Shown: positions 12,620 to 27,600 of the stretch, one piece after another
Position numbering within the stretch: the first letter of the stretch is position 1
How the letters are laid out: every line of letters begins with the position of its first letter
Origin: Brassica napus
Taxonomy: Eukaryota > Streptophyta > Magnoliopsida > Brassicales > Brassicaceae
Length of the DNA: 64,000 nt
Direction of reading: 5' to 3'
Assembly (NCBI RefSeq): GCF_020379485.1
Contig: NW_026014680.1
Coordinates: 1 to 64,000, forward strand
Program-made: the position numbers and the translations under genes
Notes under the pieces: model-generated
The model's input: only the letters and a program-made list of their open reading frames with translations
Told to the model about the DNA's origin: nothing
The model's database searches: none

Positions 12620-15600
12620 AAAATCTATGGGCTAACCCCTACAAAAATATTGAGTTTTTGGTAAATACTTTATATACTGAAGCCTATAATCTTTAGTGTT
12701 GTTTTAAAATTTCTACCATATTCTACATTTGTATTAATGTATGCTAAACTCTTTTTCATGGTAAATGAGCATCGTTCAATTGTTTTTATCAATTAATTTA
12801 GTAAAACTTCATAATACTCCCTAAATCGATGGAATAACCACTATAAAATTATTATTTTCTTGATAAACGGAGACGACAAAGGCTCCAAACCTCTTTGAAC
12901 ATCATCATATGTTAGTGCAGGATGCAACTAGGCATTAAAACAATATTGTCATATTTTTTGAAATTTTCTCAAAATCTATGGGCTAACCCCTACAAAAATA
13001 TTGAGTTTTTGGTAAATACTTTATATACTGAAGCCTATAATCTTTAGTGTTGTTTTAAAATTTCTACCATATTCTACATTTGTATTAATGTATGCTAAAC
13101 TCTTTTTCATGGTAAATGAGCATCGTTCAATTGTTTTTATCAATTAATTTAGTAAAACTTCATAATACTCCCTAAATCGATGGAATAACCACTATAAAAT
13201 TATTATTTTCTTGATAAACGGAGACGACAAAGGCTCCAAACCTCTTTGAACATCATCATATGTTAGTGCAGGATGCAACTAGGCATTAAAACAATATTGT
13301 CATATTTTTTGAAATTTTCTCAAAATCTATGGGCTAACCCCTACAAAAATATTGAGTTTTTGGTAAATACTTTATATACTGAAGCCTATAATCTTTAGTG
13401 TTGTTTTAAAATTTCTACCATATTCTACATTTGTATTAATGTATGCTAAACTCTTTTTCATGGTAAATGAGCATCGTTCAATTGTTTTTATCAATTAATT
13501 TAGTAAAACTTCATAATACTCCCTAAATCGATGGAATAACCACTATAAAATTATTATTTTCTTGATAAACGGAGACGACAAAGGCTCCAAACCTCTTTGA
13601 ACATCATCATATGTTAGTGCAGGATGCAACTAGGCATTAAAACAATATTGTCATATTTTTTGAAATTTTCTCAAAATCTATGGGCTAACCCCTACAAAAA
13701 TATTGAGTTTTTGGTAAATACTTTATATACTGAAGCCTATAATCTTTAGTGTTGTTTTAAAATTTCTACCATATTCTACATTTGTATTAATGTATGCTAA
13801 ACTCTTTTTCATGGTAAATGAGCATCGTTCAATTGTTTTTATCAATTAATTTAGTAAAACTTCATAATACTCCCTAAATCGATGGAATAACCACTATAAA
13901 ATTATTATTTTCTTGATAAACGGAGACGACAAAGGCTCCAAACCTCTTTGAACATCATCATATGTTAGTGCAGGATGCAACTAGGCATTAAAACAATATT
14001 GTCATATTTTTTGAAATTTTCTCAAAATCTATGGGCTAACCCCTACAAAAATATTGAGTTTTTGGTAAATACTTTATATACTGAAGCCTATAATCTTTAG
14101 TGTTGTTTTAAAATTTCTACCATATTCTACATTTGTATTAATGTATGCTAAACTCTTTTTCATGGTAAATGAGCATCGTTCAATTGTTTTTATCAATTAA
14201 TTTAGTAAAACTTCATAATACTCCCTAAATCGATGGAATAACCACTATAAAATTATTATTTTCTTGATAAACGGAGACGACAAAGGCTCCAAACCTCTTT
14301 GAACATCATCATATGTTAGTGCAGGATGCAACTAGGCATTAAAACAATATTGTCATATTTTTTGAAATTTTCTCAAAATCTATGGGCTAACCCCTACAAA
14401 AATATTGAGTTTTTGGTAAATACTTTATATACTGAAGCCTATAATCTTTAGTGTTGTTTTAAAATTTCTACCATATTCTACATTTGTATTAATGTATGCT
14501 AAACTCTTTTTCATGGTAAATGAGCATCGTTCAATTGTTTTTATCAATTAATTTAGTAAAACTTCATAATACTCCCTAAATCGATGGAATAACCACTATA
14601 AAATTATTATTTTCTTGATAAACGGAGACGACAAAGGCTCCAAACCTCTTTGAACATCATCATATGTTAGTGCAGGATGCAACTAGGCATTAAAACAATA
14701 TTGTCATATTTTTTGAAATTTTCTCAAAATCTATGGGCTAACCCCTACAAAAATATTGAGTTTTTGGTAAATACTTTATATACTGAAGCCTATAATCTTT
14801 AGTGTTGTTTTAAAATTTCTACCATATTCTACATTTGTATTAATGTATGCTAAACTCTTTTTCATGGTAAATGAGCATCGTTCAATTGTTTTTATCAATT
14901 AATTTAGTAAAACTTCATAATACTCCCTAAATCGATGGAATAACCACTATAAAATTATTATTTTCTTGATAAACGGAGACGACAAAGGCTCCAAACCTCT
15001 TTGAACATCATCATATGTTAGTGCAGGATGCAACTAGGCATTAAAACAATATTGTCATATTTTTTGAAATTTTCTCAAAATCTATGGGCTAACCCCTACA
15101 AAAATATTGAGTTTTTGGTAAATACTTTATATACTGAAGCCTATAATCTTTAGTGTTGTTTTAAAATTTCTACCATATTCTACATTTGTATTAATGTATG
15201 CTAAACTCTTTTTCATGGTAAATGAGCATCGTTCAATTGTTTTTATCAATTAATTTAGTAAAACTTCATAATACTCCCTAAATCGATGGAATAACCACTA
15301 TAAAATTATTATTTTCTTGATAAACGGAGACGACAAAGGCTCCAAACCTCTTTGAACATCATCATATGTTAGTGCAGGATGCAACTAGGCATTAAAACAA
15401 TATTGTCATATTTTTTGAAATTTTCTCAAAATCTATGGGCTAACCCCTACAAAAATATTGAGTTTTTGGTAAATACTTTATATACTGAAGCCTATAATCT
15501 TTAGTGTTGTTTTAAAATTTCTACCATATTCTACATTTGTATTAATGTATGCTAAACTCTTTTTCATGGTAAATGAGCATCGTTCAATTGTTTTTATCAA

Positions 15601-18600
15601 TTAATTTAGTAAAACTTCATAATACTCCCTAAATCGATGGAATAACCACTATAAAATTATTATTTTCTTGATAAACGGAGACGACAAAGGCTCCAAACCT
15701 CTTTGAACATCATCATATGTTAGTGCAGGATGCAACTAGGCATTAAAACAATATTGTCATATTTTTTGAAATTTTCTCAAAATCTATGGGCTAACCCCTA
15801 CAAAAATATTGAGTTTTTGGTAAATACTTTATATACTGAAGCCTATAATCTTTAGTGTTGTTTTAAAATTTCTACCATATTCTACATTTGTATTAATGTA
15901 TGCTAAACTCTTTTTCATGGTAAATGAGCATCGTTCAATTGTTTTTATCAATTAATTTAGTAAAACTTCATAATACTCCCTAAATCGATGGAATAACCAC
16001 TATAAAATTATTATTTTCTTGATAAACGGAGACGACAAAGGCTCCAAACCTCTTTGAACATCATCATATGTTAGTGCAGGATGCAACTAGGCATTAAAAC
16101 AATATTGTCATATTTTTTGAAATTTTCTCAAAATCTATGGGCTAACCCCTACAAAAATATTGAGTTTTTGGTAAATACTTTATATACTGAAGCCTATAAT
16201 CTTTAGTGTTGTTTTAAAATTTCTACCATATTCTACATTTGTATTAATGTATGCTAAACTCTTTTTCATGGTAAATGAGCATCGTTCAATTGTTTTTATC
16301 AATTAATTTAGTAAAACTTCATAATACTCCCTAAATCGATGGAATAACCACTATAAAATTATTATTTTCTTGATAAACGGAGACGACAAAGGCTCCAAAC
16401 CTCTTTGAACATCATCATATGTTAGTGCAGGATGCAACTAGGCATTAAAACAATATTGTCATATTTTTTGAAATTTTCTCAAAATCTATGGGCTAACCCC
16501 TACAAAAATATTGAGTTTTTGGTAAATACTTTATATACTGAAGCCTATAATCTTTAGTGTTGTTTTAAAATTTCTACCATATTCTACATTTGTATTAATG
16601 TATGCTAAACTCTTTTTCATGGTAAATGAGCATCGTTCAATTGTTTTTATCAATTAATTTAGTAAAACTTCATAATACTCCCTAAATCGATGGAATAACC
16701 ACTATAAAATTATTATTTTCTTGATAAACGGAGACGACAAAGGCTCCAAACCTCTTTGAACATCATCATATGTTAGTGCAGGATGCAACTAGGCATTAAA
16801 ACAATATTGTCATATTTTTTGAAATTTTCTCAAAATCTATGGGCTAACCCCTACAAAAATATTGAGTTTTTGGTAAATACTTTATATACTGAAGCCTATA
16901 ATCTTTAGTGTTGTTTTAAAATTTCTACCATATTCTACATTTGTATTAATGTATGCTAAACTCTTTTTCATGGTAAATGAGCATCGTTCAATTGTTTTTA
17001 TCAATTAATTTAGTAAAACTTCATAATACTCCCTAAATCGATGGAATAACCACTATAAAATTATTATTTTCTTGATAAACGGAGACGACAAAGGCTCCAA
17101 ACCTCTTTGAACATCATCATATGTTAGTGCAGGATGCAACTAGGCATTAAAACAATATTGTCATATTTTTTGAAATTTTCTCAAAATCTATGGGCTAACC
17201 CCTACAAAAATATTGAGTTTTTGGTAAATACTTTATATACTGAAGCCTATAATCTTTAGTGTTGTTTTAAAATTTCTACCATATTCTACATTTGTATTAA
17301 TGTATGCTAAACTCTTTTTCATGGTAAATGAGCATCGTTCAATTGTTTTTATCAATTAATTTAGTAAAACTTCATAATACTCCCTAAATCGATGGAATAA
17401 CCACTATAAAATTATTATTTTCTTGATAAACGGAGACGACAAAGGCTCCAAACCTCTTTGAACATCATCATATGTTAGTGCAGGATGCAACTAGGCATTA
17501 AAACAATATTGTCATATTTTTTGAAATTTTCTCAAAATCTATGGGCTAACCCCTACAAAAATATTGAGTTTTTGGTAAATACTTTATATACTGAAGCCTA
17601 TAATCTTTAGTGTTGTTTTAAAATTTCTACCATATTCTACATTTGTATTAATGTATGCTAAACTCTTTTTCATGGTAAATGAGCATCGTTCAATTGTTTT
17701 TATCAATTAATTTAGTAAAACTTCATAATACTCCCTAAATCGATGGAATAACCACTATAAAATTATTATTTTCTTGATAAACGGAGACGACAAAGGCTCC
17801 AAACCTCTTTGAACATCATCATATGTTAGTGCAGGATGCAACTAGGCATTAAAACAATATTGTCATATTTTTTGAAATTTTCTCAAAATCTATGGGCTAA
17901 CCCCTACAAAAATATTGAGTTTTTGGTAAATACTTTATATACTGAAGCCTATAATCTTTAGTGTTGTTTTAAAATTTCTACCATATTCTACATTTGTATT
18001 AATGTATGCTAAACTCTTTTTCATGGTAAATGAGCATCGTTCAATTGTTTTTATCAATTAATTTAGTAAAACTTCATAATACTCCCTAAATCGATGGAAT
18101 AACCACTATAAAATTATTATTTTCTTGATAAACGGAGACGACAAAGGCTCCAAACCTCTTTGAACATCATCATATGTTAGTGCAGGATGCAACTAGGCAT
18201 TAAAACAATATTGTCATATTTTTTGAAATTTTCTCAAAATCTATGGGCTAACCCCTACAAAAATATTGAGTTTTTGGTAAATACTTTATATACTGAAGCC
18301 TATAATCTTTAGTGTTGTTTTAAAATTTCTACCATATTCTACATTTGTATTAATGTATGCTAAACTCTTTTTCATGGTAAATGAGCATCGTTCAATTGTT
18401 TTTATCAATTAATTTAGTAAAACTTCATAATACTCCCTAAATCGATGGAATAACCACTATAAAATTATTATTTTCTTGATAAACGGAGACGACAAAGGCT
18501 CCAAACCTCTTTGAACATCATCATATGTTAGTGCAGGATGCAACTAGGCATTAAAACAATATTGTCATATTTTTTGAAATTTTCTCAAAATCTATGGGCT

Positions 18601-21600
18601 AACCCCTACAAAAATATTGAGTTTTTGGTAAATACTTTATATACTGAAGCCTATAATCTTTAGTGTTGTTTTAAAATTTCTACCATATTCTACATTTGTA
18701 TTAATGTATGCTAAACTCTTTTTCATGGTAAATGAGCATCGTTCAATTGTTTTTATCAATTAATTTAGTAAAACTTCATAATACTCCCTAAATCGATGGA
18801 ATAACCACTATAAAATTATTATTTTCTTGATAAACGGAGACGACAAAGGCTCCAAACCTCTTTGAACATCATCATATGTTAGTGCAGGATGCAACTAGGC
18901 ATTAAAACAATATTGTCATATTTTTTGAAATTTTCTCAAAATCTATGGGCTAACCCCTACAAAAATATTGAGTTTTTGGTAAATACTTTATATACTGAAG
19001 CCTATAATCTTTAGTGTTGTTTTAAAATTTCTACCATATTCTACATTTGTATTAATGTATGCTAAACTCTTTTTCATGGTAAATGAGCATCGTTCAATTG
19101 TTTTTATCAATTAATTTAGTAAAACTTCATAATACTCCCTAAATCGATGGAATAACCACTATAAAATTATTATTTTCTTGATAAACGGAGACGACAAAGG
19201 CTCCAAACCTCTTTGAACATCATCATATGTTAGTGCAGGATGCAACTAGGCATTAAAACAATATTGTCATATTTTTTGAAATTTTCTCAAAATCTATGGG
19301 CTAACCCCTACAAAAATATTGAGTTTTTGGTAAATACTTTATATACTGAAGCCTATAATCTTTAGTGTTGTTTTAAAATTTCTACCATATTCTACATTTG
19401 TATTAATGTATGCTAAACTCTTTTTCATGGTAAATGAGCATCGTTCAATTGTTTTTATCAATTAATTTAGTAAAACTTCATAATACTCCCTAAATCGATG
19501 GAATAACCACTATAAAATTATTATTTTCTTGATAAACGGAGACGACAAAGGCTCCAAACCTCTTTGAACATCATCATATGTTAGTGCAGGATGCAACTAG
19601 GCATTAAAACAATATTGTCATATTTTTTGAAATTTTCTCAAAATCTATGGGCTAACCCCTACAAAAATATTGAGTTTTTGGTAAATACTTTATATACTGA
19701 AGCCTATAATCTTTAGTGTTGTTTTAAAATTTCTACCATATTCTACATTTGTATTAATGTATGCTAAACTCTTTTTCATGGTAAATGAGCATCGTTCAAT
19801 TGTTTTTATCAATTAATTTAGTAAAACTTCATAATACTCCCTAAATCGATGGAATAACCACTATAAAATTATTATTTTCTTGATAAACGGAGACGACAAA
19901 GGCTCCAAACCTCTTTGAACATCATCATATGTTAGTGCAGGATGCAACTAGGCATTAAAACAATATTGTCATATTTTTTGAAATTTTCTCAAAATCTATG
20001 GGCTAACCCCTACAAAAATATTGAGTTTTTGGTAAATACTTTATATACTGAAGCCTATAATCTTTAGTGTTGTTTTAAAATTTCTACCATATTCTACATT
20101 TGTATTAATGTATGCTAAACTCTTTTTCATGGTAAATGAGCATCGTTCAATTGTTTTTATCAATTAATTTAGTAAAACTTCATAATACTCCCTAAATCGA
20201 TGGAATAACCACTATAAAATTATTATTTTCTTGATAAACGGAGACGACAAAGGCTCCAAACCTCTTTGAACATCATCATATGTTAGTGCAGGATGCAACT
20301 AGGCATTAAAACAATATTGTCATATTTTTTGAAATTTTCTCAAAATCTATGGGCTAACCCCTACAAAAATATTGAGTTTTTGGTAAATACTTTATATACT
20401 GAAGCCTATAATCTTTAGTGTTGTTTTAAAATTTCTACCATATTCTACATTTGTATTAATGTATGCTAAACTCTTTTTCATGGTAAATGAGCATCGTTCA
20501 ATTGTTTTTATCAATTAATTTAGTAAAACTTCATAATACTCCCTAAATCGATGGAATAACCACTATAAAATTATTATTTTCTTGATAAACGGAGACGACA
20601 AAGGCTCCAAACCTCTTTGAACATCATCATATGTTAGTGCAGGATGCAACTAGGCATTAAAACAATATTGTCATATTTTTTGAAATTTTCTCAAAATCTA
20701 TGGGCTAACCCCTACAAAAATATTGAGTTTTTGGTAAATACTTTATATACTGAAGCCTATAATCTTTAGTGTTGTTTTAAAATTTCTACCATATTCTACA
20801 TTTGTATTAATGTATGCTAAACTCTTTTTCATGGTAAATGAGCATCGTTCAATTGTTTTTATCAATTAATTTAGTAAAACTTCATAATACTCCCTAAATC
20901 GATGGAATAACCACTATAAAATTATTATTTTCTTGATAAACGGAGACGACAAAGGCTCCAAACCTCTTTGAACATCATCATATGTTAGTGCAGGATGCAA
21001 CTAGGCATTAAAACAATATTGTCATATTTTTTGAAATTTTCTCAAAATCTATGGGCTAACCCCTACAAAAATATTGAGTTTTTGGTAAATACTTTATATA
21101 CTGAAGCCTATAATCTTTAGTGTTGTTTTAAAATTTCTACCATATTCTACATTTGTATTAATGTATGCTAAACTCTTTTTCATGGTAAATGAGCATCGTT
21201 CAATTGTTTTTATCAATTAATTTAGTAAAACTTCATAATACTCCCTAAATCGATGGAATAACCACTATAAAATTATTATTTTCTTGATAAACGGAGACGA
21301 CAAAGGCTCCAAACCTCTTTGAACATCATCATATGTTAGTGCAGGATGCAACTAGGCATTAAAACAATATTGTCATATTTTTTGAAATTTTCTCAAAATC
21401 TATGGGCTAACCCCTACAAAAATATTGAGTTTTTGGTAAATACTTTATATACTGAAGCCTATAATCTTTAGTGTTGTTTTAAAATTTCTACCATATTCTA
21501 CATTTGTATTAATGTATGCTAAACTCTTTTTCATGGTAAATGAGCATCGTTCAATTGTTTTTATCAATTAATTTAGTAAAACTTCATAATACTCCCTAAA

Positions 21601-24600
21601 TCGATGGAATAACCACTATAAAATTATTATTTTCTTGATAAACGGAGACGACAAAGGCTCCAAACCTCTTTGAACATCATCATATGTTAGTGCAGGATGC
21701 AACTAGGCATTAAAACAATATTGTCATATTTTTTGAAATTTTCTCAAAATCTATGGGCTAACCCCTACAAAAATATTGAGTTTTTGGTAAATACTTTATA
21801 TACTGAAGCCTATAATCTTTAGTGTTGTTTTAAAATTTCTACCATATTCTACATTTGTATTAATGTATGCTAAACTCTTTTTCATGGTAAATGAGCATCG
21901 TTCAATTGTTTTTATCAATTAATTTAGTAAAACTTCATAATACTCCCTAAATCGATGGAATAACCACTATAAAATTATTATTTTCTTGATAAACGGAGAC
22001 GACAAAGGCTCCAAACCTCTTTGAACATCATCATATGTTAGTGCAGGATGCAACTAGGCATTAAAACAATATTGTCATATTTTTTGAAATTTTCTCAAAA
22101 TCTATGGGCTAACCCCTACAAAAATATTGAGTTTTTGGTAAATACTTTATATACTGAAGCCTATAATCTTTAGTGTTGTTTTAAAATTTCTACCATATTC
22201 TACATTTGTATTAATGTATGCTAAACTCTTTTTCATGGTAAATGAGCATCGTTCAATTGTTTTTATCAATTAATTTAGTAAAACTTCATAATACTCCCTA
22301 AATCGATGGAATAACCACTATAAAATTATTATTTTCTTGATAAACGGAGACGACAAAGGCTCCAAACCTCTTTGAACATCATCATATGTTAGTGCAGGAT
22401 GCAACTAGGCATTAAAACAATATTGTCATATTTTTTGAAATTTTCTCAAAATCTATGGGCTAACCCCTACAAAAATATTGAGTTTTTGGTAAATACTTTA
22501 TATACTGAAGCCTATAATCTTTAGTGTTGTTTTAAAATTTCTACCATATTCTACATTTGTATTAATGTATGCTAAACTCTTTTTCATGGTAAATGAGCAT
22601 CGTTCAATTGTTTTTATCAATTAATTTAGTAAAACTTCATAATACTCCCTAAATCGATGGAATAACCACTATAAAATTATTATTTTCTTGATAAACGGAG
22701 ACGACAAAGGCTCCAAACCTCTTTGAACATCATCATATGTTAGTGCAGGATGCAACTAGGCATTAAAACAATATTGTCATATTTTTTGAAATTTTCTCAA
22801 AATCTATGGGCTAACCCCTACAAAAATATTGAGTTTTTGGTAAATACTTTATATACTGAAGCCTATAATCTTTAGTGTTGTTTTAAAATTTCTACCATAT
22901 TCTACATTTGTATTAATGTATGCTAAACTCTTTTTCATGGTAAATGAGCATCGTTCAATTGTTTTTATCAATTAATTTAGTAAAACTTCATAATACTCCC
23001 TAAATCGATGGAATAACCACTATAAAATTATTATTTTCTTGATAAACGGAGACGACAAAGGCTCCAAACCTCTTTGAACATCATCATATGTTAGTGCAGG
23101 ATGCAACTAGGCATTAAAACAATATTGTCATATTTTTTGAAATTTTCTCAAAATCTATGGGCTAACCCCTACAAAAATATTGAGTTTTTGGTAAATACTT
23201 TATATACTGAAGCCTATAATCTTTAGTGTTGTTTTAAAATTTCTACCATATTCTACATTTGTATTAATGTATGCTAAACTCTTTTTCATGGTAAATGAGC
23301 ATCGTTCAATTGTTTTTATCAATTAATTTAGTAAAACTTCATAATACTCCCTAAATCGATGGAATAACCACTATAAAATTATTATTTTCTTGATAAACGG
23401 AGACGACAAAGGCTCCAAACCTCTTTGAACATCATCATATGTTAGTGCAGGATGCAACTAGGCATTAAAACAATATTGTCATATTTTTTGAAATTTTCTC
23501 AAAATCTATGGGCTAACCCCTACAAAAATATTGAGTTTTTGGTAAATACTTTATATACTGAAGCCTATAATCTTTAGTGTTGTTTTAAAATTTCTACCAT
23601 ATTCTACATTTGTATTAATGTATGCTAAACTCTTTTTCATGGTAAATGAGCATCGTTCAATTGTTTTTATCAATTAATTTAGTAAAACTTCATAATACTC
23701 CCTAAATCGATGGAATAACCACTATAAAATTATTATTTTCTTGATAAACGGAGACGACAAAGGCTCCAAACCTCTTTGAACATCATCATATGTTAGTGCA
23801 GGATGCAACTAGGCATTAAAACAATATTGTCATATTTTTTGAAATTTTCTCAAAATCTATGGGCTAACCCCTACAAAAATATTGAGTTTTTGGTAAATAC
23901 TTTATATACTGAAGCCTATAATCTTTAGTGTTGTTTTAAAATTTCTACCATATTCTACATTTGTATTAATGTATGCTAAACTCTTTTTCATGGTAAATGA
24001 GCATCGTTCAATTGTTTTTATCAATTAATTTAGTAAAACTTCATAATACTCCCTAAATCGATGGAATAACCACTATAAAATTATTATTTTCTTGATAAAC
24101 GGAGACGACAAAGGCTCCAAACCTCTTTGAACATCATCATATGTTAGTGCAGGATGCAACTAGGCATTAAAACAATATTGTCATATTTTTTGAAATTTTC
24201 TCAAAATCTATGGGCTAACCCCTACAAAAATATTGAGTTTTTGGTAAATACTTTATATACTGAAGCCTATAATCTTTAGTGTTGTTTTAAAATTTCTACC
24301 ATATTCTACATTTGTATTAATGTATGCTAAACTCTTTTTCATGGTAAATGAGCATCGTTCAATTGTTTTTATCAATTAATTTAGTAAAACTTCATAATAC
24401 TCCCTAAATCGATGGAATAACCACTATAAAATTATTATTTTCTTGATAAACGGAGACGACAAAGGCTCCAAACCTCTTTGAACATCATCATATGTTAGTG
24501 CAGGATGCAACTAGGCATTAAAACAATATTGTCATATTTTTTGAAATTTTCTCAAAATCTATGGGCTAACCCCTACAAAAATATTGAGTTTTTGGTAAAT

Positions 24601-27600
24601 ACTTTATATACTGAAGCCTATAATCTTTAGTGTTGTTTTAAAATTTCTACCATATTCTACATTTGTATTAATGTATGCTAAACTCTTTTTCATGGTAAAT
24701 GAGCATCGTTCAATTGTTTTTATCAATTAATTTAGTAAAACTTCATAATACTCCCTAAATCGATGGAATAACCACTATAAAATTATTATTTTCTTGATAA
24801 ACGGAGACGACAAAGGCTCCAAACCTCTTTGAACATCATCATATGTTAGTGCAGGATGCAACTAGGCATTAAAACAATATTGTCATATTTTTTGAAATTT
24901 TCTCAAAATCTATGGGCTAACCCCTACAAAAATATTGAGTTTTTGGTAAATACTTTATATACTGAAGCCTATAATCTTTAGTGTTGTTTTAAAATTTCTA
25001 CCATATTCTACATTTGTATTAATGTATGCTAAACTCTTTTTCATGGTAAATGAGCATCGTTCAATTGTTTTTATCAATTAATTTAGTAAAACTTCATAAT
25101 ACTCCCTAAATCGATGGAATAACCACTATAAAATTATTATTTTCTTGATAAACGGAGACGACAAAGGCTCCAAACCTCTTTGAACATCATCATATGTTAG
25201 TGCAGGATGCAACTAGGCATTAAAACAATATTGTCATATTTTTTGAAATTTTCTCAAAATCTATGGGCTAACCCCTACAAAAATATTGAGTTTTTGGTAA
25301 ATACTTTATATACTGAAGCCTATAATCTTTAGTGTTGTTTTAAAATTTCTACCATATTCTACATTTGTATTAATGTATGCTAAACTCTTTTTCATGGTAA
25401 ATGAGCATCGTTCAATTGTTTTTATCAATTAATTTAGTAAAACTTCATAATACTCCCTAAATCGATGGAATAACCACTATAAAATTATTATTTTCTTGAT
25501 AAACGGAGACGACAAAGGCTCCAAACCTCTTTGAACATCATCATATGTTAGTGCAGGATGCAACTAGGCATTAAAACAATATTGTCATATTTTTTGAAAT
25601 TTTCTCAAAATCTATGGGCTAACCCCTACAAAAATATTGAGTTTTTGGTAAATACTTTATATACTGAAGCCTATAATCTTTAGTGTTGTTTTAAAATTTC
25701 TACCATATTCTACATTTGTATTAATGTATGCTAAACTCTTTTTCATGGTAAATGAGCATCGTTCAATTGTTTTTATCAATTAATTTAGTAAAACTTCATA
25801 ATACTCCCTAAATCGATGGAATAACCACTATAAAATTATTATTTTCTTGATAAACGGAGACGACAAAGGCTCCAAACCTCTTTGAACATCATCATATGTT
25901 AGTGCAGGATGCAACTAGGCATTAAAACAATATTGTCATATTTTTTGAAATTTTCTCAAAATCTATGGGCTAACCCCTACAAAAATATTGAGTTTTTGGT
26001 AAATACTTTATATACTGAAGCCTATAATCTTTAGTGTTGTTTTAAAATTTCTACCATATTCTACATTTGTATTAATGTATGCTAAACTCTTTTTCATGGT
26101 AAATGAGCATCGTTCAATTGTTTTTATCAATTAATTTAGTAAAACTTCATAATACTCCCTAAATCGATGGAATAACCACTATAAAATTATTATTTTCTTG
26201 ATAAACGGAGACGACAAAGGCTCCAAACCTCTTTGAACATCATCATATGTTAGTGCAGGATGCAACTAGGCATTAAAACAATATTGTCATATTTTTTGAA
26301 ATTTTCTCAAAATCTATGGGCTAACCCCTACAAAAATATTGAGTTTTTGGTAAATACTTTATATACTGAAGCCTATAATCTTTAGTGTTGTTTTAAAATT
26401 TCTACCATATTCTACATTTGTATTAATGTATGCTAAACTCTTTTTCATGGTAAATGAGCATCGTTCAATTGTTTTTATCAATTAATTTAGTAAAACTTCA
26501 TAATACTCCCTAAATCGATGGAATAACCACTATAAAATTATTATTTTCTTGATAAACGGAGACGACAAAGGCTCCAAACCTCTTTGAACATCATCATATG
26601 TTAGTGCAGGATGCAACTAGGCATTAAAACAATATTGTCATATTTTTTGAAATTTTCTCAAAATCTATGGGCTAACCCCTACAAAAATATTGAGTTTTTG
26701 GTAAATACTTTATATACTGAAGCCTATAATCTTTAGTGTTGTTTTAAAATTTCTACCATATTCTACATTTGTATTAATGTATGCTAAACTCTTTTTCATG
26801 GTAAATGAGCATCGTTCAATTGTTTTTATCAATTAATTTAGTAAAACTTCATAATACTCCCTAAATCGATGGAATAACCACTATAAAATTATTATTTTCT
26901 TGATAAACGGAGACGACAAAGGCTCCAAACCTCTTTGAACATCATCATATGTTAGTGCAGGATGCAACTAGGCATTAAAACAATATTGTCATATTTTTTG
27001 AAATTTTCTCAAAATCTATGGGCTAACCCCTACAAAAATATTGAGTTTTTGGTAAATACTTTATATACTGAAGCCTATAATCTTTAGTGTTGTTTTAAAA
27101 TTTCTACCATATTCTACATTTGTATTAATGTATGCTAAACTCTTTTTCATGGTAAATGAGCATCGTTCAATTGTTTTTATCAATTAATTTAGTAAAACTT
27201 CATAATACTCCCTAAATCGATGGAATAACCACTATAAAATTATTATTTTCTTGATAAACGGAGACGACAAAGGCTCCAAACCTCTTTGAACATCATCATA
27301 TGTTAGTGCAGGATGCAACTAGGCATTAAAACAATATTGTCATATTTTTTGAAATTTTCTCAAAATCTATGGGCTAACCCCTACAAAAATATTGAGTTTT
27401 TGGTAAATACTTTATATACTGAAGCCTATAATCTTTAGTGTTGTTTTAAAATTTCTACCATATTCTACATTTGTATTAATGTATGCTAAACTCTTTTTCA
27501 TGGTAAATGAGCATCGTTCAATTGTTTTTATCAATTAATTTAGTAAAACTTCATAATACTCCCTAAATCGATGGAATAACCACTATAAAATTATTATTTT